Below the pieces are notes generated by a model, which worked only from the letters and a program-made list of their open reading frames with translations, did no database searches and was not told where the DNA came from. Position numbers and translations under genes: made by a program. Below, piece after piece: positions 5,876-13,286 of a stretch of 13,286 nt of DNA. The stretch comes from an uncultured Eubacteriales bacterium (GTDB lineage Bacteria > Bacillota > Clostridia > Lachnospirales > Bianqueaceae), in the NCBI GenBank assembly GCA_902493345.1, contig CABUPM010000061.1, forward strand, positions 1 through 13,286. Direction: 5' to 3'. How positions within the stretch are numbered: position 1 is the first letter of the stretch; each line of letters begins with the position of its first letter.

Positions 5876-7203
5876 AACCGATTGTTGCAGTAGTAGGACG
5901 GCCCAATGTGGGAAAATCTACACTATTTAATAAATTGGCAGGCAAGCGCGTGTCCATTGTTAAGGACACGCCGGGTGTAACGCGGGATCGGATCTATGCG
6001 GACGCGGAGTGGCTGAACCATACCTTCCGGATTGTCGATACCGGCGGAATCGAGCCGAAGACGGACGATGTTCTCTTAAAGTACATGCGTTCTCAGGCAG
6101 AGCTCGCGATCGACACGGCAGATGTGATCATCTTTGTAACGGATGCTAAGGCCGGATTGACGGATGCCGACGCGGAGGTCGGCAATATGCTGCGTAAGAG
6201 CCACAAGCCGGTAGTGGTCGCGGTCAACAAGCTGGATAATATGGTGGATATCACACCGATTTATGAGTTTTACGAGTTGGGTCTGGGAGACCCGATGCCC
6301 ATTTCCGCAGAGCAGGGACAGGGAATCGGGGATCTGCTGGATGAGGTGGTAAAGCTTTTCCCAGAGGACGCGGAAGAGAGTGAGGACGAAGAGGAGCTGC
6401 TCAAGGTGGCGGTCATCGGCAAGCCCAACGCGGGCAAGTCTTCGCTGATCAATCGCTTGCTGGGAGAGGAGCGGGTGATCGTCAGCGATATTGCAGGAAC
6501 CACACGTGACGCGATCGATACGCAGGTTGAATATGAAGGCAAGAAATATATCTTTATCGATACGGCGGGAATCCGCCGGCAGAGCCGGGTCAATGAGGAT
6601 ATCGAGCGGTATTCCGTGATCCGTGCGGTTTCATCGGTGGAGAGATGTGATGTGGCTGTCATCATGATCGACGCGGCGGCCGGCATTACCGAGCAGGACG
6701 CTAAGATTGCCGGACTGGCCCATGATAACGGAAAGGCAGCGGTGGTTGCCGTCAACAAGTGGGATGCGGTAGAGAAGGATGATAAGACAATCTATCGTTT
6801 CCAGGAGCAGGTGGATCAGGTGCTGTCCTTTATGCCGTATGCTCAGAAGCTTTTTATTTCGGCCAAGACGGGACAGAGAGTCAATAAGCTGTTTGAGGCA
6901 GTGGAGATGGTCGCGGCCAATCATGCCAAGCGAGTGCCGACGGGTGTCCTGAATGACGTTCTCTATGAGGCGATGGCTGTCAATCAGCCGCCGTCGGATA
7001 AGGGACGGAGACTCAAGATCTATTATATGACGCAGGTGGGAGTCAAGCCGCCGACATTCGTTATTTTTGTGAATGATAAGGAATTGATGCATTATTCCTA
7101 TACCCGTTATATTGAAAATCGTCTGCGGGAGAATTTTGGATTTGAGGGTACGCCGCTGAAGTTCATCATCCGTGAGCGCGGCGTATTGGACGAGAGATTC
7201 TAA
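5872..7203 (+). CDS. der: ribosome assembly GTPase Der (EngA)
   Basis: Der has two GTPase domains in tandem and is needed for 50S subunit maturation. The product is 443 residues, the normal size. The first G domain has GRPNVGKS at 9-16, DTPGVTRDR near 32-40, DTGG at 56-59 and NKLD at 119-122. An acidic linker (about 165-175) leads to the second, with GKPNAGKS at 183-190, DTAG at 230-233 and NKWD at 295-298. The C-terminal KH-like domain ends FEGTPLKFIIRERG. The ATG at 5872 overlaps the DUF512 stop by 4 bases (ATGA) and has AAGGAG at 5861-5866. An in-frame ATG at 5851 is rejected for lack of a site and because it would precede the conserved start. plsY follows after 11 bases. Confidence 0.97.
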   Translation: MKPIVAVVGRPNVGKSTLFNKLAGKRVSIVKDTPGVTRDRIYADAEWLNHTFRIVDTGGIEPKTDDVLLKYMRSQAELAIDTADVIIFVTDAKAGLTDADAEVGNMLRKSHKPVVVAVNKLDNMVDITPIYEFYELGLGDPMPISAEQGQGIGDLLDEVVKLFPEDAEESEDEEELLKVAVIGKPNAGKSSLINRLLGEERVIVSDIAGTTRDAIDTQVEYEGKKYIFIDTAGIRRQSRVNEDIERYSVIRAVSSVERCDVAVIMIDAAAGITEQDAKIAGLAHDNGKAAVVAVNKWDAVEKDDKTIYRFQEQVDQVLSFMPYAQKLFISAKTGQRVNKLFEAVEMVAANHAKRVPTGVLNDVLYEAMAVNQPPSDKGRRLKIYYMTQVGVKPPTFVIFVNDKELMHYSYTRYIENRLRENFGFEGTPLKFIIRERGVLDERF

Positions 7204-7214
7204 GGAGGCTTATT

Positions 7215-7847
7215 ATGGAAAGACTCTGGTGCATATTGCTGGGATACGCTTTTGGCTGTATTCAGACGGCATATATTGTCGGAAAGGTATGGAAGCATAT
7301 CGATATTCGGAATTACGGCAGCGGCAATTCCGGCGCGACCAATGCGATACGGGTACTGGGAACCAAGGTGGGCCTGGCCTGTATGGCGGGAGATATTCTA
7401 AAGGGAATCCTGGCCATGGTAGTGACTTCCATTCTCTTTGGATATGACCAGAAGCAGCTTCTGCTCTTTACGGGAGTAGGCGCGGTTTTGGGACATAATT
7501 TTCCGTTTTATATGGGATTTCGCGGCGGCAAGGGCGTAGCGGTCACGATCGGCATTATGGCCTGTATGGATTGGCGGATTCTCTTGATTGCAGGAGTTCC
7601 GGCACTGATCGTGCTGGCAGTAACACGCTACATGTCGGTAGCCTCGCTCCTCTTCGTTACAATATTTCCCCTGTGTACGCTGGTCTTTTATCTGGGACAG
7701 CCGCACGGACTGGAGATTTTTCTGCTGTCCCTGTTCTTTACTGTGATGATCTACTGGAGGCATCGCTCCAATATTCAGCGTCTTATGGCGGGGACGGAGC
7801 GTAAGATGGGCCAGAAAGTCGTGATCCGGCAGGAGGATCAGACATGA
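7215..7847 (+). CDS. plsY: acyl-phosphate:glycerol-3-phosphate acyltransferase PlsY
   Basis: PlsY transfers the acyl group from acyl-phosphate (made by PlsX) to glycerol-3-phosphate, giving lysophosphatidic acid, the first step of phospholipid synthesis. The product is 210 residues and mostly hydrophobic, with several membrane helices, as expected for this integral inner-membrane enzyme. Three family motifs are visible: YGSGNSGATN at 34-43, GHNFPFYMGFRGGKGVA at 93-109, and HRSNIQRLMAGTERKM near the C-terminus. A strong AAGGAGG at 7202-7208 lies 6 bases before the ATG. The stop overlaps the gpsA start in ATGA. Its partner GpsA supplies the glycerol-3-phosphate substrate. Confidence 0.95.
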   Translation: MERLWCILLGYAFGCIQTAYIVGKVWKHIDIRNYGSGNSGATNAIRVLGTKVGLACMAGDILKGILAMVVTSILFGYDQKQLLLFTGVGAVLGHNFPFYMGFRGGKGVAVTIGIMACMDWRILLIAGVPALIVLAVTRYMSVASLLFVTIFPLCTLVFYLGQPHGLEIFLLSLFFTVMIYWRHRSNIQRLMAGTERKMGQKVVIRQEDQT

Positions 7848-8881
7848 AGGTCGCGGTAATGGGATCCGGCAGCTGGGGAACGGCACTGGCGATTCTGCTG
7901 TGTGAAAACGGTCATGAAGTATGGCTGTGGTCCTATAACGAGGCGGAATACCAAGCCCTTTCAAGGGATCGGGAGCATCGGGCGTTTCTGCCGGGAGTCC
8001 GGATTCCGGAAGGCGTGCGTTTTACGCATCAGGCAGAAGAGGCTTTAACAGGAGCGGGAGCGGTCGTACTGGCGACACCGTCACAGTATCTGCGGGCGAC
8101 GCTTCAGAGCTTTTGTGAGTATATTCAGCCGGGAATGCTGCTGATCAATGTAGCCAAGGGGCTGGAGGCGCAAACGCTCAAGACCTTGGCCCAGGTGATC
8201 GCCGAGATCTGTCCTGGCAATCCTGTAGCAGTTCTTTCCGGGCCTTCCCATGCGGAGGAGGTCTCCAGAAAGATTCCGACTTCGGTCGTTGCGGCATCGG
8301 AATCCAGGAACGCGGCCCAGACAACGCAGGAGCTTTTTATGAATGAATACTTCCGGGTTTATACTAATCCGGATCTTGTCGGTGTAGAGCTGGGCGGCGC
8401 GTTGAAAAACGTAATTGCTCTGGCATGCGGAATATCGGATGGTATGGGCTATGGAGACAATACCAAGGCCGCTCTTATGACCCGCGGAATCACGGAGATG
8501 GCGCGTCTCGGCATGGCGATGGGGGCTGATTTTCATACGTTTAACGGGCTCTCCGGCATCGGAGATCTGATCGTAACCTGCACCAGTATGCATAGCCGCA
8601 ACCGGCGCGCCGGGATTTTGATCGGACAGGGCAAAACACTGAATGAAGCGATGGAAGAGGTTAAGATGGTGGTAGAAGGAGCCTATACGGCCCGGGCCGC
8701 CAAAGCGTTTATTGAGAAGTATCAGATTGAGATGCCGATCACAGAATGCGTATACCGTATATTATATGAAGGATTGCCGGTAGGCGAGGTACAGAGGCTG
8801 CTGATGAACCGGGACCGTAAGTCGGAGGATTTGTCAGCGGATCTTTTGGTGCAGCGTTACGGCCTGCAATGGAAACAGTAA
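7844..8881 (+). CDS. gpsA: NAD(P)-dependent glycerol-3-phosphate dehydrogenase
   Basis: GpsA reduces dihydroxyacetone phosphate to sn-glycerol-3-phosphate, the backbone for phospholipids, in the cytoplasm. The 345-residue product has the Rossmann nucleotide-binding loop GSGSWGT at 7-13, LSGPSHAEEV in the middle, and the substrate and catalytic region VELGGALKNVIALACGISDG with Lys188, followed by GDNTKAALMTRG. The C-terminal half is the helical substrate domain. AGGAGG at 7831-7836 lies 7 bases upstream. The ATG overlaps the plsY stop by 4 bases, so the two enzymes are probably made in matched amounts. In many clostridia spoIVA follows gpsA; here gltX follows instead. Confidence 0.96.
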   Translation: MKVAVMGSGSWGTALAILLCENGHEVWLWSYNEAEYQALSRDREHRAFLPGVRIPEGVRFTHQAEEALTGAGAVVLATPSQYLRATLQSFCEYIQPGMLLINVAKGLEAQTLKTLAQVIAEICPGNPVAVLSGPSHAEEVSRKIPTSVVAASESRNAAQTTQELFMNEYFRVYTNPDLVGVELGGALKNVIALACGISDGMGYGDNTKAALMTRGITEMARLGMAMGADFHTFNGLSGIGDLIVTCTSMHSRNRRAGILIGQGKTLNEAMEEVKMVVEGAYTARAAKAFIEKYQIEMPITECVYRILYEGLPVGEVQRLLMNRDRKSEDLSADLLVQRYGLQWKQ

Positions 8882-8898
8882 CAGGGAGGAAGAAAAGA

Positions 8899-10536
8899 AT
8901 GGATACAAAAGCGTTGGCAGAGCTGTTGTTTCCCCAGGTGACAGAGTCGCCGGAGGATGTGATCGCACGCTATCCGGCAAGAGAACTGCCGGAAGGGGCA
9001 AAGGTAACGAGAATCGCGCCGAGTCCTACAGGATTCATGCATTTGGGAAATCTCTATGGAGCGTTGGTAGATGAGCGGCTGGCACATCAGTCCGGCGGTG
9101 TATTCTATCTGAGAATTGAGGATACTGATCAGAAGAGAGCTGTTGAGGGCGGTGTCCGTATGATTATAGAAGCTTTCCAAAGCTTTGGTCTGCATCCGGA
9201 TGAAGGAGCGACACTGGAAGGCGAAAAGGGAGAGTACGGTCCTTACTATCAGCGTCAGCGCAAGGAGATCTATCATGTATTTGCCAAGGCTTTGGTAGAG
9301 CAGGGACATGCGTATCCCTGTTTCTGTACAGAAGACGAGTTGGCACAGATGCGTGTGCAGCAGGAAGCCGCCAAGGAGAACTTTGGCTATTACGGCAAAT
9401 ACGCCAAGTGCAGAAATCTGACATTGGAGGAGATCCAAGCCAAAATCGCGGCAGGAATTCCCTATGTAGTACGTTTTCGCTCCAATGGAAATGTTGAGCA
9501 TAAGATCTTCCACAATGACCTGGTGAAGGGAAAGCTGGAATTGACCGAAAATGATCAGGATCTGGTATTGCTGAAGTCGGATGGAATTCCGACCTATCAC
9601 TTCGCGCATGTGATTGATGACCATCTGATGGGAACGACGCATGTGGTTCGCGGTGAGGAATGGCTGCCCACACTGCCCATGCATCTGCAGATGTTTCAGA
9701 CGCTGGGGTGGAAGCCGCCCAAGTATCTGCATACGGCACAGCTGATGAAGATCGATCCGGAGACAGGGGCTAAGCGGAAGCTATCCAAGCGTAAGGATCC
9801 GGAACTGGCGCTCAGCTTCTATCGGCAGCTGGGATACCCGACAGCGTCGGTATTGGAATATCTGATGACGATGCTCAATTCCAATTTTGAGGAGTGGCGG
9901 ATGGCCAATCCGACAGCCCCGATGGAAGACTTTAAGTTTACAACGGCTAAGATGAGCGGCTCTGGAGCACTGTTTGATATCGATAAACTGACCGATGTCA
10001 GCAAGAATGTGATCAGCCGCATGAGCGCGGAGGAAGTCTATTGGCAGGTCGCTGCCTGGGCACAGGAGTATGATCCGGAGTTCTATACACTTCTGACCAG
10101 AGATTCGGAATACTCCAAAGCAATTCTGGCGATTGGCCGCGGAGGTAAGAAGCCTCGTAAGGATATCGCGCTTTGGAGCGAAGTAAAGCCTTATATGTCC
10201 TTTTTCTTTGACGAGCTGTTCGAGCGGGATGACTCTCAGATGCCCGCATTGCCGGCAGAGACCATCCGGCAGATTCTGGAGGATTATAAGACTGTCTATC
10301 ATCCGGAAGACGACAGCAACCAGTGGTTTGCAAGGCTGAAGGAGATGTGTCCTAAGTACAACCTTTGTGCGGATATGAAGGCATACAAAAAAGATCCGTC
10401 GGCCTATGCCGGTTCGGTTGCGGATTTGTCCATGGTACTTCGCGTAGCGATTACTGGACGGGCGCAGTCTCCGGATCTTGCACAGGTCTGCGGACTTCTG
10501 GGTGCGGATCGGGTCGTACAGAGATTACACGGTTAA
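8899..10536 (+). CDS. gltX: glutamyl-tRNA synthetase, long clostridial form
   Basis: This class I aminoacyl-tRNA synthetase charges tRNA-Glu. In organisms without GlnRS it also mischarges tRNA-Gln for later amidation by GatCAB; that use here is an inference. The product is 545 residues, longer than the common 470-490. The HIGH-type motif is PSPTGFMHLGN at 41-51 and the KMSKS-type motif is KLSKR at 294-298. GEEWLPTLPMHLQMF is a further catalytic-domain block. Cys141, Cys143, Tyr168 and Cys171 resemble the zinc-binding pattern of some GluRS and GluQ-RS proteins. The C-terminal block GSVADLSMVLRVAITGRAQSPDL is typical of clostridial members. The ATG at 8899 has GGGAGG at 8884-8889; the in-frame ATG at 8869 lies inside gpsA without a site. 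Confidence 0.93.
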   Translation: MDTKALAELLFPQVTESPEDVIARYPARELPEGAKVTRIAPSPTGFMHLGNLYGALVDERLAHQSGGVFYLRIEDTDQKRAVEGGVRMIIEAFQSFGLHPDEGATLEGEKGEYGPYYQRQRKEIYHVFAKALVEQGHAYPCFCTEDELAQMRVQQEAAKENFGYYGKYAKCRNLTLEEIQAKIAAGIPYVVRFRSNGNVEHKIFHNDLVKGKLELTENDQDLVLLKSDGIPTYHFAHVIDDHLMGTTHVVRGEEWLPTLPMHLQMFQTLGWKPPKYLHTAQLMKIDPETGAKRKLSKRKDPELALSFYRQLGYPTASVLEYLMTMLNSNFEEWRMANPTAPMEDFKFTTAKMSGSGALFDIDKLTDVSKNVISRMSAEEVYWQVAAWAQEYDPEFYTLLTRDSEYSKAILAIGRGGKKPRKDIALWSEVKPYMSFFFDELFERDDSQMPALPAETIRQILEDYKTVYHPEDDSNQWFARLKEMCPKYNLCADMKAYKKDPSAYAGSVADLSMVLRVAITGRAQSPDLAQVCGLLGADRVVQRLHG

Positions 10537-10538
10537 TA

Positions 10539-10578
10539 AAAGAGAAATCGGAGTGAATCACTCCGATTTCTCTTTTTT
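10539..10578. terminator. bidirectional terminator shared by gltX and the convergent transporter gene
   Basis: A near-ideal inverted repeat pairs 10539-10555 with 10559-10575, a 17-bp perfect stem with a 3-base loop (AAT). On the plus strand it runs into a T-run (10573-10578); on the minus strand it runs into TTTTATTAA. It begins 3 bases after the gltX stop. The stop codon of the leftward transporter gene (10558-10560) sits at the loop, so the right arm of the stem is also coding sequence for that protein's last residues. Confidence 0.93.
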
Positions 10579-12495
10579 CTTTTTCTTTTTCTTAATCGCC
10601 TTTTGCTCTTTTTCCGCAGCGGGAGGAGCTTCGTCCATCGCCGTTTCCGCATTGGCGAGGGCCTGTTCCTGGGCTTTGAGACGCAGGATTTCCTCATCTT
10701 CCGGCAGCTCATACTTATGACGGAAGTATTCTGTGTGAACCTTGAATTCCGGAGAATCCGAGAGCTTCGGTCCATTGCTCACATGCGAATGATATGCGAA
10801 GTTTGTATAATCTTTGGAATTCATCTGGATGATATTGAGTGCGATGTTCGAGCAGTGGTCGGAGATGCGTTCCAGACTGGTCAGGATCTCCAGAAAGGAG
10901 ATGCCGCTTGATACATTACATAGTCCCAGACGCAGCCGCTCGATATGACGATCCTTCAGCCGAGCCTGAAGACTGTCAATGACATCTTCATAGGGCTCTA
11001 CATGAGAGGCTTCTTCCGGATCATTATTGGCATACATGCGGGCCGTAACCTCCAGGACCTCATGTGTGGCATCCATGATGGTGTTCAGTTCCTTCCAGCC
11101 GGTTTCAGAATAAGTGATATTATTCTCCGCGTTATATCGGGCGACATCCAGAATATTGATGCAGTGATCGCCGATCCTTTCAAAATTGCCTATCGCGTGC
11201 AGCATTTCAGTGGACATATTGTTCTCGGCATTGCTGAGACGGTGCGGCGTGATCTTCAGAATGTAGTTGTTCAGAGTATTTTCGGCGCGATCCATAAAAT
11301 CTTCCATACGTTCCAGCTGTGCGGCGTCTTCCTGAGAATAATGAAGATGAAGCTTGCGCACAAGATCAAAGGAAGCAAGAGCGGTGTTGCCCATTTCGAC
11401 GACGACCTTGCGGGCCTGATTCAGAGCCATGGAAGGTGTGGCCAGGAACAGATCGTCCAGACGGGCCAGCTCGGCTTCACCGGCTGCGGAATTGACAGTC
11501 GTCTCGTTGGTATCCTTGATGAAACATTGAGACATCCGGACAAACTGCTTGCAGAAGGGGAGCAGAACCAGAACCGTAACGATATTGAAAGCTGTGTGGA
11601 AATCGGCGATATTACCGCGGGTAACGGCCGTGTCCCAGAAGGAGAAATGGAACAGCAGATCTCCGCCGTAGATTCCAATGATGAAGAAAAGTGTACCTAA
11701 AATATTGAACGTCAGATGCATGAATACGGCACGCTTGGAGTTCTTGCTGGTTCCGATAGCTGCCAGCAGCACCGGAATACAAGAGCCGATATTCTGTCCA
11801 AGAACCAATGGGATCATGTTGGAATAGGTCAGGGCGCCGGTGATGGAGAGCGCCTGCAAGATACCGATGGAGGCTGAGGAGCTCTGCAGAATGGCAGTGA
11901 CCAGGAAGCCTACAAAGATTCCGAGCAGCGGATTCTGGAACATGACCAGAAGGTTTTGGAACCAGGGCTGCTGGCCGAGCGGCGACAGTGTGATCTCCAT
12001 GGTATTCATACCGAAAAAGAGCATTCCCAGACCGATCAGGAGATTTCCCCAGGTCTTACGGCTGTGAACTTTGGAGAAAATGATCAGAAACGCGCCGACG
12101 GCGATCAGAATCGGTCCAAAGGAAGAGGGCTTCAATAAAGATAGGAAGAAATTGCTTTCACTGATATCACCCAGGCGCAGCAGCTGTCCGGTGACAGTTG
12201 TTCCGATATTGGCGCCCATGATGACCGGAAGTGCCTGAGAGAGCTTCATAATACCCGCATTCAGAAGACCTACCACCATGATTGTGGTCGCGGCTGAGCT
12301 CTGAATGACGGCGGTAACTCCCGTTCCCAGAAGGACTCCTTTAAAAATATTGTCGGTCAGCTTTTCCAGCGTTTTTTCTAGCTTGGCTCCGGCCATGCGT
12401 TCCAGAGATTTGCCGAGCAGATTCATACCGTACAGGAAGAGCCCGATACCGGCCAACAGAGGAAGATAAGATATTAGGTTCAATATTGCCACCAT
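10558..12495 (-). CDS. Na/phosphate cotransporter family protein with PhoU-like C-terminal domain
   Basis: The family imports inorganic phosphate with sodium (NptA/YjbB type); direction and substrate here are inferred. The 645-residue product has an N-terminal membrane part (about 1-320) with the internal pseudo-repeat of this family: QSSAAT at 65-70 followed by GANIGTT at 94-100, then QSSSAS at 204-209 followed by GQNIGS at 233-238. A PhoU-like helical domain follows (about 355-560, with LHAIGNFERIGDHCINI and LERISDHCSNIALN). The end is low-complexity and very Lys-rich (seven Lys in a row before EKSE), encoded inside the terminator region. The start is uncertain: ATG at 12495 has no spaced ribosome site, while a TTG at 12483 has GGTGG 5 bases upstream. 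The gene is convergent with gltX and divergent from the DUF624 gene. Confidence 0.9.
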   Translation of the reverse strand: MVAILNLISYLPLLAGIGLFLYGMNLLGKSLERMAGAKLEKTLEKLTDNIFKGVLLGTGVTAVIQSSAATTIMVVGLLNAGIMKLSQALPVIMGANIGTTVTGQLLRLGDISESNFFLSLLKPSSFGPILIAVGAFLIIFSKVHSRKTWGNLLIGLGMLFFGMNTMEITLSPLGQQPWFQNLLVMFQNPLLGIFVGFLVTAILQSSSASIGILQALSITGALTYSNMIPLVLGQNIGSCIPVLLAAIGTSKNSKRAVFMHLTFNILGTLFFIIGIYGGDLLFHFSFWDTAVTRGNIADFHTAFNIVTVLVLLPFCKQFVRMSQCFIKDTNETTVNSAAGEAELARLDDLFLATPSMALNQARKVVVEMGNTALASFDLVRKLHLHYSQEDAAQLERMEDFMDRAENTLNNYILKITPHRLSNAENNMSTEMLHAIGNFERIGDHCINILDVARYNAENNITYSETGWKELNTIMDATHEVLEVTARMYANNDPEEASHVEPYEDVIDSLQARLKDRHIERLRLGLCNVSSGISFLEILTSLERISDHCSNIALNIIQMNSKDYTNFAYHSHVSNGPKLSDSPEFKVHTEYFRHKYELPEDEEILRLKAQEQALANAETAMDEAPPAAEKEQKAIKKKKKKKEKSE

Positions 12496-12522
12496 CCTGA
12501 TTTATTTTTACATACCTTTTAC

Positions 12523-12551
12523 AGTTTACCATTTTTTAAAGAATAATTCAA
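12523..12551 (-). promoter_or_regulatory. candidate promoter for the Na/phosphate transporter gene
   Basis: On the minus strand, -35 TTGAAT (12551-12546) and -10 TAAACT (12528-12523) are separated by 17 bases. The -10 is preceded by TGG, which fits an extended -10. Transcription would start near 12516, about 20-35 bases before the possible starts. No PhoB-type direct repeats are obvious to me by eye. Confidence 0.5.
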
Positions 12552-12631
12552 TAGAAAAGGCGGATTTTATAAGAAACGGAAGAGATAGGACGAATTTTAC
12601 AAACTGTTCATAAAAAGGATACAAACTATGG

Positions 12632-12660
12632 TTGTTTCAAACAAAAAAATAAGGTATAAT
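12632..12660 (+). promoter_or_regulatory. promoter of the DUF624 gene with a palindrome over the -35
   Basis: A perfect -10 TATAAT lies at 12655-12660 with a 17-base spacer to TTGTTT at 12632-12637. The -35 is the left arm of a 6-1-6 inverted repeat, TTGTTT-C-AAACAA (12632-12644), which could be an operator or chance in AT-rich DNA. The predicted start near 12667 gives a leader of about 25 bases. The 12496-12691 gap shows this promoter, the divergent one, and nothing else I can name. Confidence 0.65.
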
Positions 12661-12691
12661 AATAACAATTCAGATTTGGAGGAGATACAAT

Positions 12692-13286
12692 ATGGCTGGT
12701 TTTTTTAGTATGGACGGCCCATTTGTCAAATATGGGACTCTTTTGTTTGACATGATCATGCTGAGTGCGGTGTGGACTGTGATGGGCGGAGCTCTGCCGA
12801 TCATGATTCTCCTGTCTACTGGGCTTTTGGCCTATGTTCCGCCAGCAGTGGGACTGATATTGATGTATATCTTTATCCTGCATTGGTGCCCGGCAACCTG
12901 TGCAGTCGTCTATACTATGGGCAAGAAGCAGCGAGGGGTTGATACTTATACCATGCGGGATTTCTGGCATGCCTATAAGACAAATTACAAGGACTGCATG
13001 ATTCTGAGCCTTGTGATCACTACGCTGGTTGCGCTGATTCTGTATAATCTGTGGCTGATCATATACAATCGGGCCAGTTTCGGAACTTCCGCTTATATTC
13101 TGATCCCATTGGAAGCGTTGGTGGGGATGGAGCTCATCTTCCTGAGCTTGTATGTTCCAGCCCTGGTCGCACGGTTTGAGATGCCGGTAAAGCATTATTT
13201 CAAGTATGGCTTCCTTATGGCGAATAAGCATCTGTTAACGACGGTTCTCCTGGCAGCGCTTTTTGTCGGCAGCGTATATCTGTGTT
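12692..13286 (+). CDS. DUF624/YesL-like membrane protein, 3' end cut by the window
   Basis: An open frame begins at ATG 12692 with an excellent GGAGGAG at 12678-12684, 7 bases upstream, and stays open to the right edge (198 full codons). The start MAGFFSMDGPFVKYGTLLFDMIMLSAVW resembles the YesL/DUF624 family, whose members begin with a short Phe/Asp-Gly-Pro segment, then membrane helices, then a RDFWxxYKxNFK-like motif; here that is MRDFWHAYKTNYKD at about 89-102. At least four hydrophobic segments are visible (about 18-46, 51-75, 103-127, 134-160), and another is starting at the edge. The function is unknown; YesL-like genes often lie near carbohydrate-uptake genes, but what follows here is not seen. 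The usual length is about 200-220, so only a short C-terminal piece is missing. It is preceded by a good promoter and is divergent from the transporter gene. Confidence 0.8.
   Translation, partial: MAGFFSMDGPFVKYGTLLFDMIMLSAVWTVMGGALPIMILLSTGLLAYVPPAVGLILMYIFILHWCPATCAVVYTMGKKQRGVDTYTMRDFWHAYKTNYKDCMILSLVITTLVALILYNLWLIIYNRASFGTSAYILIPLEALVGMELIFLSLYVPALVARFEMPVKHYFKYGFLMANKHLLTTVLLAALFVGSVYLC

Noticed and set aside
6364..6400. Acidic repeat-like stretch in der
   Set aside because: An acidic linker between the two G domains is normal for Der proteins.
8857..9732. Minus-strand open frame (291 codons) opposite gltX
   Set aside because: It is a shadow of gltX, which has all GluRS motifs. The antisense product resembles nothing I recognise.
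10945..11700. Plus-strand open frame (251 codons) opposite the transporter gene
   Set aside because: It is a shadow of the PhoU-like and membrane coding region, with no ribosome site evident and no family resemblance.
12626..13231. Minus-strand open frame (201 codons) at the right end
   Set aside because: It lies opposite the DUF624-like frame, which has a strong ribosome site, a promoter and membrane helices. The antisense product is polar and unlike known proteins.
1..13286. Mobile elements, CRISPR arrays, tRNA/rRNA genes, toxin-antitoxin or defence genes
   Set aside because: I looked for terminal repeats, transposase motifs, regularly spaced repeats and tRNA-like cloverleaves and saw none. 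The genes are all housekeeping or membrane families.

Overview
The window looks like core housekeeping chromosome from a member of the Clostridia, most likely Lachnospiraceae-like. The grounds are gene order (trmD-rplS-lepB-rbgA-rnhB-yraN, then a DUF512 gene with der-plsY-gpsA), strong AGGAGG-type Shine-Dalgarno sites, a GC content judged by eye at about half, and clostridial-type GltX and DUF512 proteins. The taxonomic call is an inference from protein character and gene order; no rRNA or other direct marker is present.

Layout. Bases 1-302 hold the 3' end of trmD. A sigma-A-type promoter (280-308) overlaps that end and starts a roughly 145-base structured leader (about 315-459) ahead of rplS (ribosomal protein L19), which closes with a hairpin terminator. 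Next come lepB (signal peptidase I) and a second strong hairpin terminator (1796-1824). After it lies a tightly packed rightward run: rbgA, rnhB, yraN, pgeF, a DUF512 radical-SAM gene, der, plsY, gpsA and gltX (1845-10536). Neighbours here overlap or lie within about 20 bases of each other. A very strong bidirectional terminator (10539-10578) ends gltX and also serves the convergent leftward gene for a Na/phosphate cotransporter with a PhoU-like tail (10558-12495). A divergent AT-rich promoter region (12496-12691) separates that gene from a rightward DUF624/YesL-like membrane protein that runs off the right edge.

How the genes fit together. The rightward block joins ribosome and tRNA functions (TrmD, L19, RbgA and Der for 50S assembly, GltX) with envelope functions (LepB for secretion, PgeF for peptidoglycan fidelity, PlsY and GpsA for phospholipid precursors) and genome maintenance (RNase HII, with YraN as a nuclease-like protein of unclear role). 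GpsA makes the glycerol-3-phosphate that PlsY acylates, so those two form a direct metabolic pair.

I found no mobile element, CRISPR array, tRNA or rRNA gene, prophage, toxin-antitoxin pair or defence system. I see no convincing new multi-gene system. The least understood items are the DUF512 radical-SAM protein beside der, the YraN protein, the rplS leader RNA, and small regulatory details at the two right-hand genes.
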